A stretch of DNA of 64,000 bases from Cobetia amphilecti (GTDB lineage Bacteria > Pseudomonadota > Gammaproteobacteria > Pseudomonadales > Halomonadaceae). The DNA lies in assembly GCF_030010415.1 (NCBI RefSeq), contig NZ_JASCSA010000001.1. One strand, 5' to 3'. The notes below the pieces were generated by a model. That model had not been told where the DNA came from and searched no databases. It worked only from the letters and a program-made list of their open reading frames with translations. How positions within the stretch are numbered: the first letter of the stretch is position 1; each line of letters begins with the position of its first letter. Shown here piece after piece: positions 25,662 to 33,150 of the stretch. Position numbers and translations under genes: made by a program.

Positions 25662-25832
25662 TTCGCAGAGCATGGTATCGACATCGCATACCCCTTTATG
25701 GCTACCCTTTCCGAGCAATGTGCAGCCGGACCACATCTCGCTAGCCTGTTTCGTTGTCAGCGTTTCACGACGTCATCACGTCCTGAAGCCCCGGATAACG
25801 CATGAAGACACAACAAGAACAGGAAGGTATCC

Positions 25833-27242
25833 ATGACCCAACGTATCGCGATCATCGGTGCAGGACCCAGTGGCCTGGCTCAGTTACGTGCCTTTCAATC
25901 CGCCGCCGACAAGGGCATCGAGATTCCCGAGATTGTCTGTTACGAGAAGCAGGATGACTGGGGTGGTCTGTGGAATTACAGCTGGCGCACCGGGCTGGAT
26001 GCCCACGGCGAGCCGGTTCACGGCAGCATGTATCGCTACCTGTGGTCGAACGGTCCCAAGGAGTGTCTCGAGTTCGCCGACTACTCCTTTGAAGAACATT
26101 TCGGGCGCCCTATCGCCTCCTATCCGCCACGCGCCGTGCTGTTCGACTACATCAAGGGACGTGTCGAGAAGGCCGGCGTGCGCAAGTACATCCGCTTCGG
26201 CTGCCCGGTGCGCCAGGTCACCTTCGATGATGCCAGCCAGCAATTCACGGTCAGTGTGCATGATCAGTCGCTCGATCTGGTGACCAGCGAAGAGTTCGAC
26301 CACGTCATCGTGGCCTCCGGACATTTCTCGACACCCAATGTGCCGGAATTCCCCGGATTCTCGAGCTTCAATGGCCGCATTCTGCATGCGCATGACTTCC
26401 GCGATGCACTGGAATTCAAGGGCAAGGATCTGCTGTTGCTCGGCAGCAGCTATTCCGCCGAAGACATAGGCTCCCAATGCTACAAGTACGGTGCGCGTAG
26501 CATCACCACCAGCTATCGCACCGCGCCGATGGGCTTCAAGTGGCCGGATAACTGGGAGGAAAAACCGCTACTGGTGAAGGTCGATCGTGATACCGCCTAT
26601 TTCAGTGACGGCAGCCACAAGCGAGTCGATGCCATCATCCTGTGCACCGGCTACCTGCATCATTTCCCGTTCCTCGAGGAGTCACTGCGCCTCAAGACTG
26701 CCAACCGCATGTGGCCGCTGGGGCTCTACAAGGGCGTGGTGTGGGAAGAGAACCCGCGCCTCTTCTACCTCGGCATGCAGGACCAGTGGTACACCTTCAA
26801 CATGTTCGATGCCCAGGCCTGGTGGGTACGCGATGCGGTTCTCGGCACTCAGACACTGCCGGCGAAAGCAGCGATGCAAGCCGATAGCCAGGCGTGGCGC
26901 GAGCGTGAGGAAACGCTGGATAGCGACGAGGCGATGATCGTCTTCCAGGGGGACTACGTAAAATCGCTGATCAGCGAGACCGACTACCCAAGCTTCGATA
27001 TCGATGGCGTGAATCGCACCTTCCTCGAGTGGGAGCATCACAAGCACGAGAACATCATGACCTTCCGCGACCACGGCTATCGCTCCTTGATGACCGGCAC
27101 CCAGGCGCCCAGGCATCACACGCCGTGGCTTGAGGCGATGGATGATTCGCTGGAAGCCTATCTGGCCCAGCCGGTCGAGGCCGAGACGCCACTCGACGAG
27201 GAGTCAGCGACTCAGGCGACGACCACGCCGCTGGCCTCCTGA
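25833..27242 (+). CDS. tmm: Trimethylamine monooxygenase Tmm, copy 2
   Basis: This protein has the same length (469 residues) and same motifs as copy 1 (GAGPSG at 9-14, GSSYSAEDIG at 204-213). The two differ only at scattered positions until the unrelated last 20 residues. AGGAAGG lies 8 bases before the ATG. It lies 171 bases after the PAS gene on the same strand and may be co-transcribed from the sigma-54 promoter at 22482, or use a weaker sigma-54-like sequence (TGGTATCGACATCGCA at 25673) in its own leader. It ends in a terminator at 27356. A duplicated tmm with separate regulation implies different expression conditions. Confidence 0.93.
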   Translation: MTQRIAIIGAGPSGLAQLRAFQSAADKGIEIPEIVCYEKQDDWGGLWNYSWRTGLDAHGEPVHGSMYRYLWSNGPKECLEFADYSFEEHFGRPIASYPPRAVLFDYIKGRVEKAGVRKYIRFGCPVRQVTFDDASQQFTVSVHDQSLDLVTSEEFDHVIVASGHFSTPNVPEFPGFSSFNGRILHAHDFRDALEFKGKDLLLLGSSYSAEDIGSQCYKYGARSITTSYRTAPMGFKWPDNWEEKPLLVKVDRDTAYFSDGSHKRVDAIILCTGYLHHFPFLEESLRLKTANRMWPLGLYKGVVWEENPRLFYLGMQDQWYTFNMFDAQAWWVRDAVLGTQTLPAKAAMQADSQAWREREETLDSDEAMIVFQGDYVKSLISETDYPSFDIDGVNRTFLEWEHHKHENIMTFRDHGYRSLMTGTQAPRHHTPWLEAMDDSLEAYLAQPVEAETPLDEESATQATTTPLAS

Positions 27243-27355
27243 CGCGTTCTTATCACTGTTCACTAGAGCTTGTGTTCACTAGAGCTTCTGTTCACAGGGA
27301 CGCGAGTCAGACGAGGCTGCACCAACGACTTGCTGGCAGCAGGTGGAGGGACAAC

Positions 27356-27381
27356 AGGCGGAGGGGTTACCTCCGCCTTTT
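27356..27381 (+). terminator. Rho-independent terminator of tmm2
   Basis: AGGCGGAGG-GGTTA-CCTCCGCCT followed by TTT. It separates tmm2 from the SMR genes. Confidence 0.85.
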
Positions 27382-27496
27382 CCTGCATCAAAACATCAAC
27401 AAAAACTCATATAGATCCGCATTCATGCAACGCATGTCTTTCGCTGGCGATTGAACGCCTCGTTTTCCCGACACCACACAAGGACACTCGATCTCC

Positions 27497-27865
27497 ATGC
27501 GCATCACGCTCTACTTCCTGATCTCGACCCTGTGCGAAATCGGCTGGGCCACGGGCCTGAAAGTCGCCGACAGTCCGCTGGAATGGGCGCTGACGGTGCT
27601 GCTGGTCATCATCAGCCTGAGTCTGGTCACCCAGATCGCCAAGACACTGCCCGCCAGCACTACCTACGCCATCTTCGTCGGCCTGGGCACGGTGGGGACA
27701 GTGGTGGCTGACCTGCTGTTCTTCGATCTCGAATTCCAGTGGTCCACGCTGGGCTTCGTGATGCTGATGCTGATCGGCATCATCGTGCTCAAGACGGCCC
27801 CCAGCGCGCCTGCCGACAAGCAATCTCGCGCGAGTGCCATACCGCAGACCACCCTCAGTGAATGA
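27497..27865 (+). CDS. Paired SMR transporter, subunit 1
   Basis: The 122-residue protein has four hydrophobic helices and the small multidrug resistance pattern: LISTLCEIGWATGLK with the essential Glu14 in helix 1, and TYAIFVGLGTVGTVVADLLFF in helix 3. The C-terminal tail is about 20 residues long. SMR heterodimers such as YkkCD export guanidinium or quaternary and other cations. It precedes a second SMR gene with a 14-base gap. Its place just after tmm2 makes export of amines or their products a possibility; no guanidine riboswitch is seen upstream. Confidence 0.85.
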   Translation: MRITLYFLISTLCEIGWATGLKVADSPLEWALTVLLVIISLSLVTQIAKTLPASTTYAIFVGLGTVGTVVADLLFFDLEFQWSTLGFVMLMLIGIIVLKTAPSAPADKQSRASAIPQTTLSE

Positions 27866-27879
27866 CCAGGAGTGACGCC

Positions 27880-28200
27880 ATGGATTGGGTCTATCTGATC
27901 GCCGCCGGCTGCTGTGAAGTCGTCGGCGTCACCGGTTTCAACCAGTACGCCAATCAGCACCGCCGCATGGGCGTGTTGCTGGTCGCGCTGGGCTTCAGCT
28001 CCTCCTTGAGCCTGCTGTATCTGGCCATGGACACCATCAGTCTGGGCATCGCCTATGCCGTGTTCTCCGGCATCGGCACCGTGGTCAGCGCCATCATCGG
28101 CGTACTGTTCTGGCGTGAGCACTTCTCGTTTCGCCGCATGGCCTGCATCGGCGTCATCGTGCTGTCCATTGCCGGCCTGCATCTTTCCGGCGGGCATTGA
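27880..28200 (+). CDS. Paired SMR transporter, subunit 2
   Basis: The 106-residue protein has four helices, with the key Glu in AAGCCEVVGVTGFNQY (helix 1) and AYAVFSGIGTVVSAIIGVLFW (helix 3). ATG 27880 is preferred because AGGAG stands 7 bases before it; an earlier in-frame ATG at 27862 overlaps the stop of the first SMR gene. The two subunits probably form an asymmetric heterodimer. Confidence 0.87.
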   Translation: MDWVYLIAAGCCEVVGVTGFNQYANQHRRMGVLLVALGFSSSLSLLYLAMDTISLGIAYAVFSGIGTVVSAIIGVLFWREHFSFRRMACIGVIVLSIAGLHLSGGH

Positions 28201-28328
28201 GCGCCGGTCGGCGGTTGATTATTGCCATTTGTGCAATGACCAATTGCCGGCCGGCGTCTTTTTCTGCCCGCAACAGTGCACTAGCCTCTCGGGCAATCTT
28301 CCAAAACCTGCCCGTCAGGAGCCTTGCC

Positions 28329-29078
28329 ATGAGCTTGTCTTTCCATGTCGTCCGCCACGAACGCGGCTTCTCTCCCACGCCCCTGCCCATCTGGACCGAC
28401 AACGGCGACGTGTCTGATCTCTTCGAGGCCGACGCGGCGCCAGAGGTGGTCCGTCAGGAAGTCGAGGGTGTCCCGGGGTCCTTCCAGCTGCTCAATGTGC
28501 TGACACCCGCCGAGTGCGACAACTTCGTCGCCGCGCTGGAGGAAATGGGCTTCGAGGAAGATGCGCCCGTCTCCCTGCCGCGTTCGGTACGCCACAACCA
28601 CAACGTCAACTGGGTCGTCAGTGAAGCGGTTGATCAGGTCATCTGGCAGCGCTCGGCGCCGCTGGTGACCGAGCAGATCCAGGGCGAAGGCGCCAAGGGC
28701 ATCAATGCGCGCTTTCGTACCTATCGCTACGAGGCCGGCGACTTCTTCAAACCGCACACCGATGGCGCCTGGCCGGGCAGCCGCGTCATCAATGGCGAGA
28801 TCGTCCAGGACGCCTATCCGGGCCTGATGAGCCAGTACACCTTCCTCATCTTCCTGAGCGATGGTTATACCGGCGGGCGCACCGAGTTTCTGGTCAGCCG
28901 TCGCGACCCCGGCAAGCCGGCCCAGTCGCAGGATGATATCCAGAAGGTCTCGGTCTCCACGCCCAAGGGTGGCGTACTGTGCTTCCCGCATGGCTCGCAT
29001 CCGCAGCACTGCGTGCATGCCGGCGAGCCGATCCGCGACGGCGCCAAGTACATCATCCGCAGCGATATCCTCTATTGA
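28329..29078 (+). CDS. 2-oxoglutarate/Fe(II) oxygenase, prolyl-4-hydroxylase-like
   Basis: The 249-residue protein has the jelly-roll iron triad: His143 and Asp145 in FKPHTDGAW and His230 in HCVHAGEPI, with Lys240/Arg244 in the YIIRSDILY end as the 2-oxoglutarate contact. The segment YTFLIFLSDGYTGGRTEFLV fits P4Hc-type dioxygenases. ATG 28329 has AGGAG upstream; the frame extends to 28197 without one. The substrate, a protein or a small molecule, is unknown; no operon link is clear. It ends before a terminator hairpin at 29144. Confidence 0.85.
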   Translation: MSLSFHVVRHERGFSPTPLPIWTDNGDVSDLFEADAAPEVVRQEVEGVPGSFQLLNVLTPAECDNFVAALEEMGFEEDAPVSLPRSVRHNHNVNWVVSEAVDQVIWQRSAPLVTEQIQGEGAKGINARFRTYRYEAGDFFKPHTDGAWPGSRVINGEIVQDAYPGLMSQYTFLIFLSDGYTGGRTEFLVSRRDPGKPAQSQDDIQKVSVSTPKGGVLCFPHGSHPQHCVHAGEPIRDGAKYIIRSDILY

Positions 29079-29143
29079 GGTCTATCTGATGAAAGCAGTC
29101 TGATAAAACCGCCTTGATCGGCGAACAATTCATGCACAACGTC

Positions 29144-29175
29144 AAGGGCCCGATCTCTCCCGAGACCGGGCCCTT
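29144..29175. terminator. Bidirectional hairpin after the 2OG oxygenase
   Basis: AAGGGCCC...GGGCCCTT with an inner TCTC/GAGA pairing, between convergent genes; no long T-run. Confidence 0.6.
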
Positions 29176-29224
29176 CATCATCGTGAACTGCGTGTTTCTC
29201 ACAGGGCTTGTCAGGCAGGGCTTG

Positions 29225-30139
29225 TCAGCAGCAGGACAGCCGCTCGCGGCGGGCAAGCAGGAAGTCGACCCAGGCACGTACGCGCGGGTTGTGCTGATTC
29301 TCGCGCGCGAAGACGACGTGGATACCGGTGTCGAAATCCGATGAGGTGACCTGAAAGTCCTCCAGCACCGGCAGCAGGCGGCCACTTGCCAGCTCTTCCC
29401 GAATGGCCCAGAGCGGCTGCACTACCACGCCAGCGCCCCCAAGCGCCGCCTGGGTGAGAATGTCGGCATTGTTGGTGCGCAGCGCGCGAGCGCGCACCGA
29501 GATGCGATGCTCCCGATCGCCTTGCACCAGCCGCCAGTGATGATTGGCGGTGGTATAGCTGAAGGTCAGCAGGCGGTGCTGCTCCAGGTCCTGGGGCTGA
29601 TGGATAGGCGGCTGGGCGGCGAGGTAGGACGGCGCGGCAGCCAGCACGAAGCGCTGGTCACTGATATGGCGCGCGATCAGGCTCGAATCTTCCAGATGGC
29701 CGATGCGCAGCGCCACGTCGAAGTGTTCCTCGACCAGGTCCACCCGCTGGTCACTGCTGACGATATCCAGGGCTACCTCGGGATAGCACTGCATGAACTC
29801 GCTCACCAGCGGCGCCAGATAGAGGCGCGAATAGCGCCACGGCACCGAGATGCGCAGCGGCCCCGCGACCCGCTCACTCAACGACTCCAGCTCACCCTCC
29901 AGTTGATCCACCTCGGCCAGAATGGCGCGAAAGCGGATCAGGGCGCGCTCGCCGGCCGGCGACAGCCGTACATGGCGCGTGGTGCGCACCAGCAATGGCT
30001 CGCCCAGCTGGCGCTCCAGATGATTGACGTGACGCGTCGCCGTGGAACTGGCGATATCCAGCTCCCGCGCCGCCACATTGAAGCTCTGATGCTCCGCCAC
30101 CTTGAGAAAGGTGCGCAGGCGTTGGGTCAGTTCGTTCAT
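29225..30139 (-). CDS. LysR-family regulator of the YeeE/YedE pair
   Basis: The 304-residue protein has the HTH at residues 1-60 (LRTFLKVAEHQSFNVAARELDIASSTATRHVNHLE) and a CrgA-like effector domain (about 90-295). ATG 30139 has AGGAG 5 bases upstream; the longer frame to 30595 is antisense to the transporter. It is divergent from the YeeE/YedE genes, a common arrangement in proteobacteria, and so probably regulates sulfur-compound uptake. Confidence 0.87.
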   Translation of the reverse strand: MNELTQRLRTFLKVAEHQSFNVAARELDIASSTATRHVNHLERQLGEPLLVRTTRHVRLSPAGERALIRFRAILAEVDQLEGELESLSERVAGPLRISVPWRYSRLYLAPLVSEFMQCYPEVALDIVSSDQRVDLVEEHFDVALRIGHLEDSSLIARHISDQRFVLAAAPSYLAAQPPIHQPQDLEQHRLLTFSYTTANHHWRLVQGDREHRISVRARALRTNNADILTQAALGGAGVVVQPLWAIREELASGRLLPVLEDFQVTSSDFDTGIHVVFARENQHNPRVRAWVDFLLARRERLSCC

Positions 30140-30278
30140 GGTGCTCCTGCGGTGCTCTCCATCGAAAGGTCGGCGTCCCTGTCGTGCAGCCAACCGGCCA
30201 GACAGCCGGTTGGCGCTCACCAGCCGCGAGCATATCATCGACGCACCGCAGGATGACCGCGACACGAGGATGAACGAC

Positions 30279-30737
30279 ATGGACATGATAAGCAGCATGA
30301 AAGGACTCGCCGGTGGCGTACTGATCGGTCTCTCGGCAGTGATGCTGATGGCCTTTCTGGGACGTATCGCCGGTATCAGTGGCATCACGCGGGGCGCGCT
30401 GCTGGAATCAGGCCCGGACCGCCGCTGGCGTATCGCCTTCGTGCTGGGGTTGATCAGCGGCCCACTACTCCTCCTGCTGCTCAATCTTGACTGGGGCAAT
30501 GTGGCCGCAAGCACGGATGCGCTGATCGGCAATCCCGCCAGCGGGGTGCTGAGCATGATGTTCGCCGGTCTGCTGGTGGGTATCGGAACAGGCATCGGCG
30601 GCGGCTGTACCAGTGGTCATGGTGTCTGCGGTATCGCGCGTCTCTCTCCCCGCTCGTTGGTGGCCACAGTGGTATTCGTGGCTGTGGCCATGCTGACGGT
30701 GTTCGTGAGCCAACATCTGCTGGGGGAGTCACCATGA
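30279..30737 (+). CDS. YeeE/YedE-family membrane protein, subunit 1
   Basis: The 152-residue protein has about four hydrophobic segments and the family motif GGGCTSGHGVCGIARLSPRSL at about 107-127, whose Cys residues match the thiosulfate-relay Cys of YeeE. ATG 30279 is chosen as GAGG is 9 bases upstream; ATG 30270 sits too close to it. It likely forms half of a thiosulfate or sulfide-type importer with the next gene. Confidence 0.82.
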   Translation: MDMISSMKGLAGGVLIGLSAVMLMAFLGRIAGISGITRGALLESGPDRRWRIAFVLGLISGPLLLLLLNLDWGNVAASTDALIGNPASGVLSMMFAGLLVGIGTGIGGGCTSGHGVCGIARLSPRSLVATVVFVAVAMLTVFVSQHLLGESP

Positions 30738-31147
30738 AAACGGTCATAGGCTTTCTCACCGGCCTGGTATTCAGCCTCGGGCTGACACTCAGCGGCATGA
30801 CCGACCCCGCGCGCGTGGTCGGCTTTCTCGACGTGGCCGGAGACTGGGACCCCACGCTGATATTCGTGCTGGGCGGTGCCGTCATCACCACCTTCCTCGG
30901 CTATCGTCTCGTATGGCGGCGTGGCACTCCCCTGCTGGGCGAGCGCTTCCAACTGCCCACGCGTCGCGATATCGATGGCCGTCTGCTGCTCGGCGCGGCC
31001 CTGTTCGGTATCGGTTGGGGGCTGAGCGGTTACTGCCCCGGGCCTGCCATCGTCTCCAGCAGCACCATGAGTCTGCCATTGGCAGGTTTTCTGGTAACGA
31101 TGCTGGTGGGCTGGTGGCTGGCCACTCGCATGACGCGCAATAGCTGA
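30734..31147 (+). CDS. YeeE/YedE-family membrane protein, subunit 2 (DUF6691-like)
   Basis: The 137-residue membrane protein has four helices. The motif LSGYCPGPAIVSSSTM at about 97-112 holds the second conserved Cys. Its ATG overlaps the stop of subunit 1 (ATGA), so the two are coupled. Split YeeE/YedE pairs of this kind sit beside LysR regulators and are linked to transport of sulfur compounds. Confidence 0.82.
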   Translation: MKTVIGFLTGLVFSLGLTLSGMTDPARVVGFLDVAGDWDPTLIFVLGGAVITTFLGYRLVWRRGTPLLGERFQLPTRRDIDGRLLLGAALFGIGWGLSGYCPGPAIVSSSTMSLPLAGFLVTMLVGWWLATRMTRNS

Positions 31148-31170
31148 TGTGACATTCCCGCCTTGAACGC

Positions 31171-31196
31171 AAACGCCCGCCAAATGGCGGGCGTTT
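31171..31196. terminator. Bidirectional terminator between YedE and the aminotransferase
   Basis: AAACGCCCGCC-AAAT-GGCGGGCGTTT, perfect 11-bp stem between convergent genes. Confidence 0.75.
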
Positions 31197-31224
31197 CATC
31201 TTCCTGCAAGGGAGATCGTCACGA

Positions 31225-32463
31225 CTAGACGATGCCCTTGGACTTCATCTCACGCAACACGGCGGCGACATAGTGCATCTCCTCCGGCGTACCGAGTGAC
31301 ATGCGGCACCAGCCATCCGCCGGCGGGAAGGCACGCCCGATCAGCACGTGGCGTTCCTTCATCGCGGCCTGGAATTCCTTCAGCGGCCGGGAGATACGAT
31401 GGAAGACGAAGTTGGTCTGCCCCGGCAGATACTCCCAGCCCAGCTCGTCGAGCGTCGCCGTGAAGATGGCGCGCGCTTCATCGTTGCTCTGTTTGCTGTG
31501 GACCAGAAACTCCGGTGATTGCATGGAGGCCGTCGCCGCCATCACGCCAGGGTATGACAGCGTCATGGCATCGTCTTCGACATAGTGGGAGACGTGCTCG
31601 AGACGATCGACATCGCCGACGGCATAGCCGACACGCAAGCCTGCCATGGCGTGAATCTTGGAGAAGGTCTTCAGCAGCAGGACGTTCTTCGCGCCACCAG
31701 CAATCAGATGATCCGCGGAGCGGAAGGCCGGGTCATTCACGAATTCGGCGTAGGCTTCGTCGATGATGAACAGCGTGTCGTCACGGCTGTCATTGACCCA
31801 GGCCTCCAGCTCATCACTGGAAATGATGGTCGAGGTCGGGTTGTTGGGATTCACCAGATAGACGATGGAGGGGCCGGAGTGGTCGGCCACGGCCTGCTTC
31901 ATGTCGGAAATCTTGAATGACCAGTCCTCGCGCGAGGACGGCACCTTGCGAATGGCGAGGTCATAGAAGCCGGCATACAGGGCACCATCGCCGTAGGTCA
32001 GCTCGGGAATCACCAGCTGGGTATCGGGAGTCGCATGGGCCAGCACGCTGGCGCGAATCGCATCCGAGGAACCCGGCGTGAACAGAATGCTCTCGCTCGG
32101 CACCTTATGATGAGTCGCCACCAGGGATTGCAATTTGCCCAGATGGGCGAAGGGATAACGGTTGGAATGCGGGATGGACGCCGCAGCGGCACGCTGTGCA
32201 GACGGTGCCATGCCAAGCGCATTCTCGTTGTAATTGAGTCGCACCGGTGACTTGGCGGAAGGCTTGAGCACCGCCGCCGCAGGCGCCGTCTCCTTGGCCA
32301 AGGCACTGGGAATACCCGGCAGGAACTGACCCAACGCCGCCCCGGCAATTGCCGCCCCACTCATGCCCAGGAAACCACGACGCGAACGCGATGATGGTGA
32401 GCCTTTCTCGACTGCTTCAACCACAGAAGACTCCTGCAGATCCTTCTCGACTACGTCTGTCAT
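31225..32463 (-). CDS. Tat-exported class I/II PLP aminotransferase (HisC-like)
   Basis: The 412-residue protein carries a twin-arginine signal: SRSRRGFLGMSGAA at residues 26-39, then a hydrophobic stretch and a SALAKE cleavage region near 54. The catalytic domain resembles histidinol-phosphate aminotransferase: LNYNENALGMAPSA, the PLP-contact LVNPNNPTS (about 207-215), FIIDEAYAEF and the PLP-lysine region LLKTFSKIHAMAGLRVGYAVG (Lys in SKIH, about 265). Cytoplasmic HisC has no such leader; export with the PLP already bound is the usual reason for Tat use. The substrate is unknown. It stands alone, upstream of the AT-rich island. Confidence 0.87.
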   Translation of the reverse strand: MTDVVEKDLQESSVVEAVEKGSPSSRSRRGFLGMSGAAIAGAALGQFLPGIPSALAKETAPAAAVLKPSAKSPVRLNYNENALGMAPSAQRAAAASIPHSNRYPFAHLGKLQSLVATHHKVPSESILFTPGSSDAIRASVLAHATPDTQLVIPELTYGDGALYAGFYDLAIRKVPSSREDWSFKISDMKQAVADHSGPSIVYLVNPNNPTSTIISSDELEAWVNDSRDDTLFIIDEAYAEFVNDPAFRSADHLIAGGAKNVLLLKTFSKIHAMAGLRVGYAVGDVDRLEHVSHYVEDDAMTLSYPGVMAATASMQSPEFLVHSKQSNDEARAIFTATLDELGWEYLPGQTNFVFHRISRPLKEFQAAMKERHVLIGRAFPPADGWCRMSLGTPEEMHYVAAVLREMKSKGIV

Positions 32464-33150
32464 CGTGTGTCCTCTGTCTATCGCTGCTGCCCTTCCCCCT
32501 CATGTGAAGCCACACGGGCAATCGGGAGCCAGCCGTTGTTTTTGTATGTGCTAATTAAGCACCACCAACGTATAAGACTTTGGTGAGAGGCACAACGAAA
32601 CGACGTGCCGGATCGCGCAACCATGCGCCGCGGCAAGGGCAACCCCTTGGGAAAGGTCTTGGATTGTACTCGATGTCCAAAGTAAAATTATTTATAGAAA
32701 AGATAACTCTGCCCCCCTAATAACTTTTAAACCGAAAGCAAAATACACATATCAAGGATACTACAAGAATATCATTACTACATAAAAACCCAATATCAAT
32801 TACCGTAATCCTTATACATCCAAGATTAACAGCGAAAAATAAAGCAATACTATAACTGTAGAAAATAGAGAAAAGACATAAAAGTAGATGAACTATAGCC
32901 ATTACTTTTTAAAACACTAAGCTAGACAAGCACTCTCAATAAAATTTAAGAATTTTTATTGCACTAAAACATCTCTCATAATAAGCTCGACCCGCTCGAA
33001 GCCGAGCTTAAATGCAACAATTACAATATAGTGAATCATCTCTAGCAGTCAAACTAAGGCCCAACCTTACAATAACACGAAAAGTTACTACTAATTAATA
33101 ACTCCATAAACACGAAATCTAGCATGTAATAAAAATCAATTAATCAAAAA
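32464..33150. other. AT-rich intergenic stretch at the island edge
   Basis: From about 32690 the composition falls abruptly to AT-rich DNA. I find no gene with a ribosome site; a 61-codon frame at 32717-32902 has a random hydrophobic composition. No tRNA or integrase marks the border. Confidence 0.5.

Noticed and set aside
27243..27496. Guanidine-II or -III riboswitch ahead of the SMR pair
   Set aside because: Neither the paired ACGR-loop hairpins nor the class III pseudoknot blocks are present; the region holds a terminator and a short direct repeat only.
32717..32902. 61-codon frame in the AT-rich border
   Set aside because: Hydrophobic and Ile/Phe/Leu-rich as expected for random AT-rich DNA; no ribosome site.
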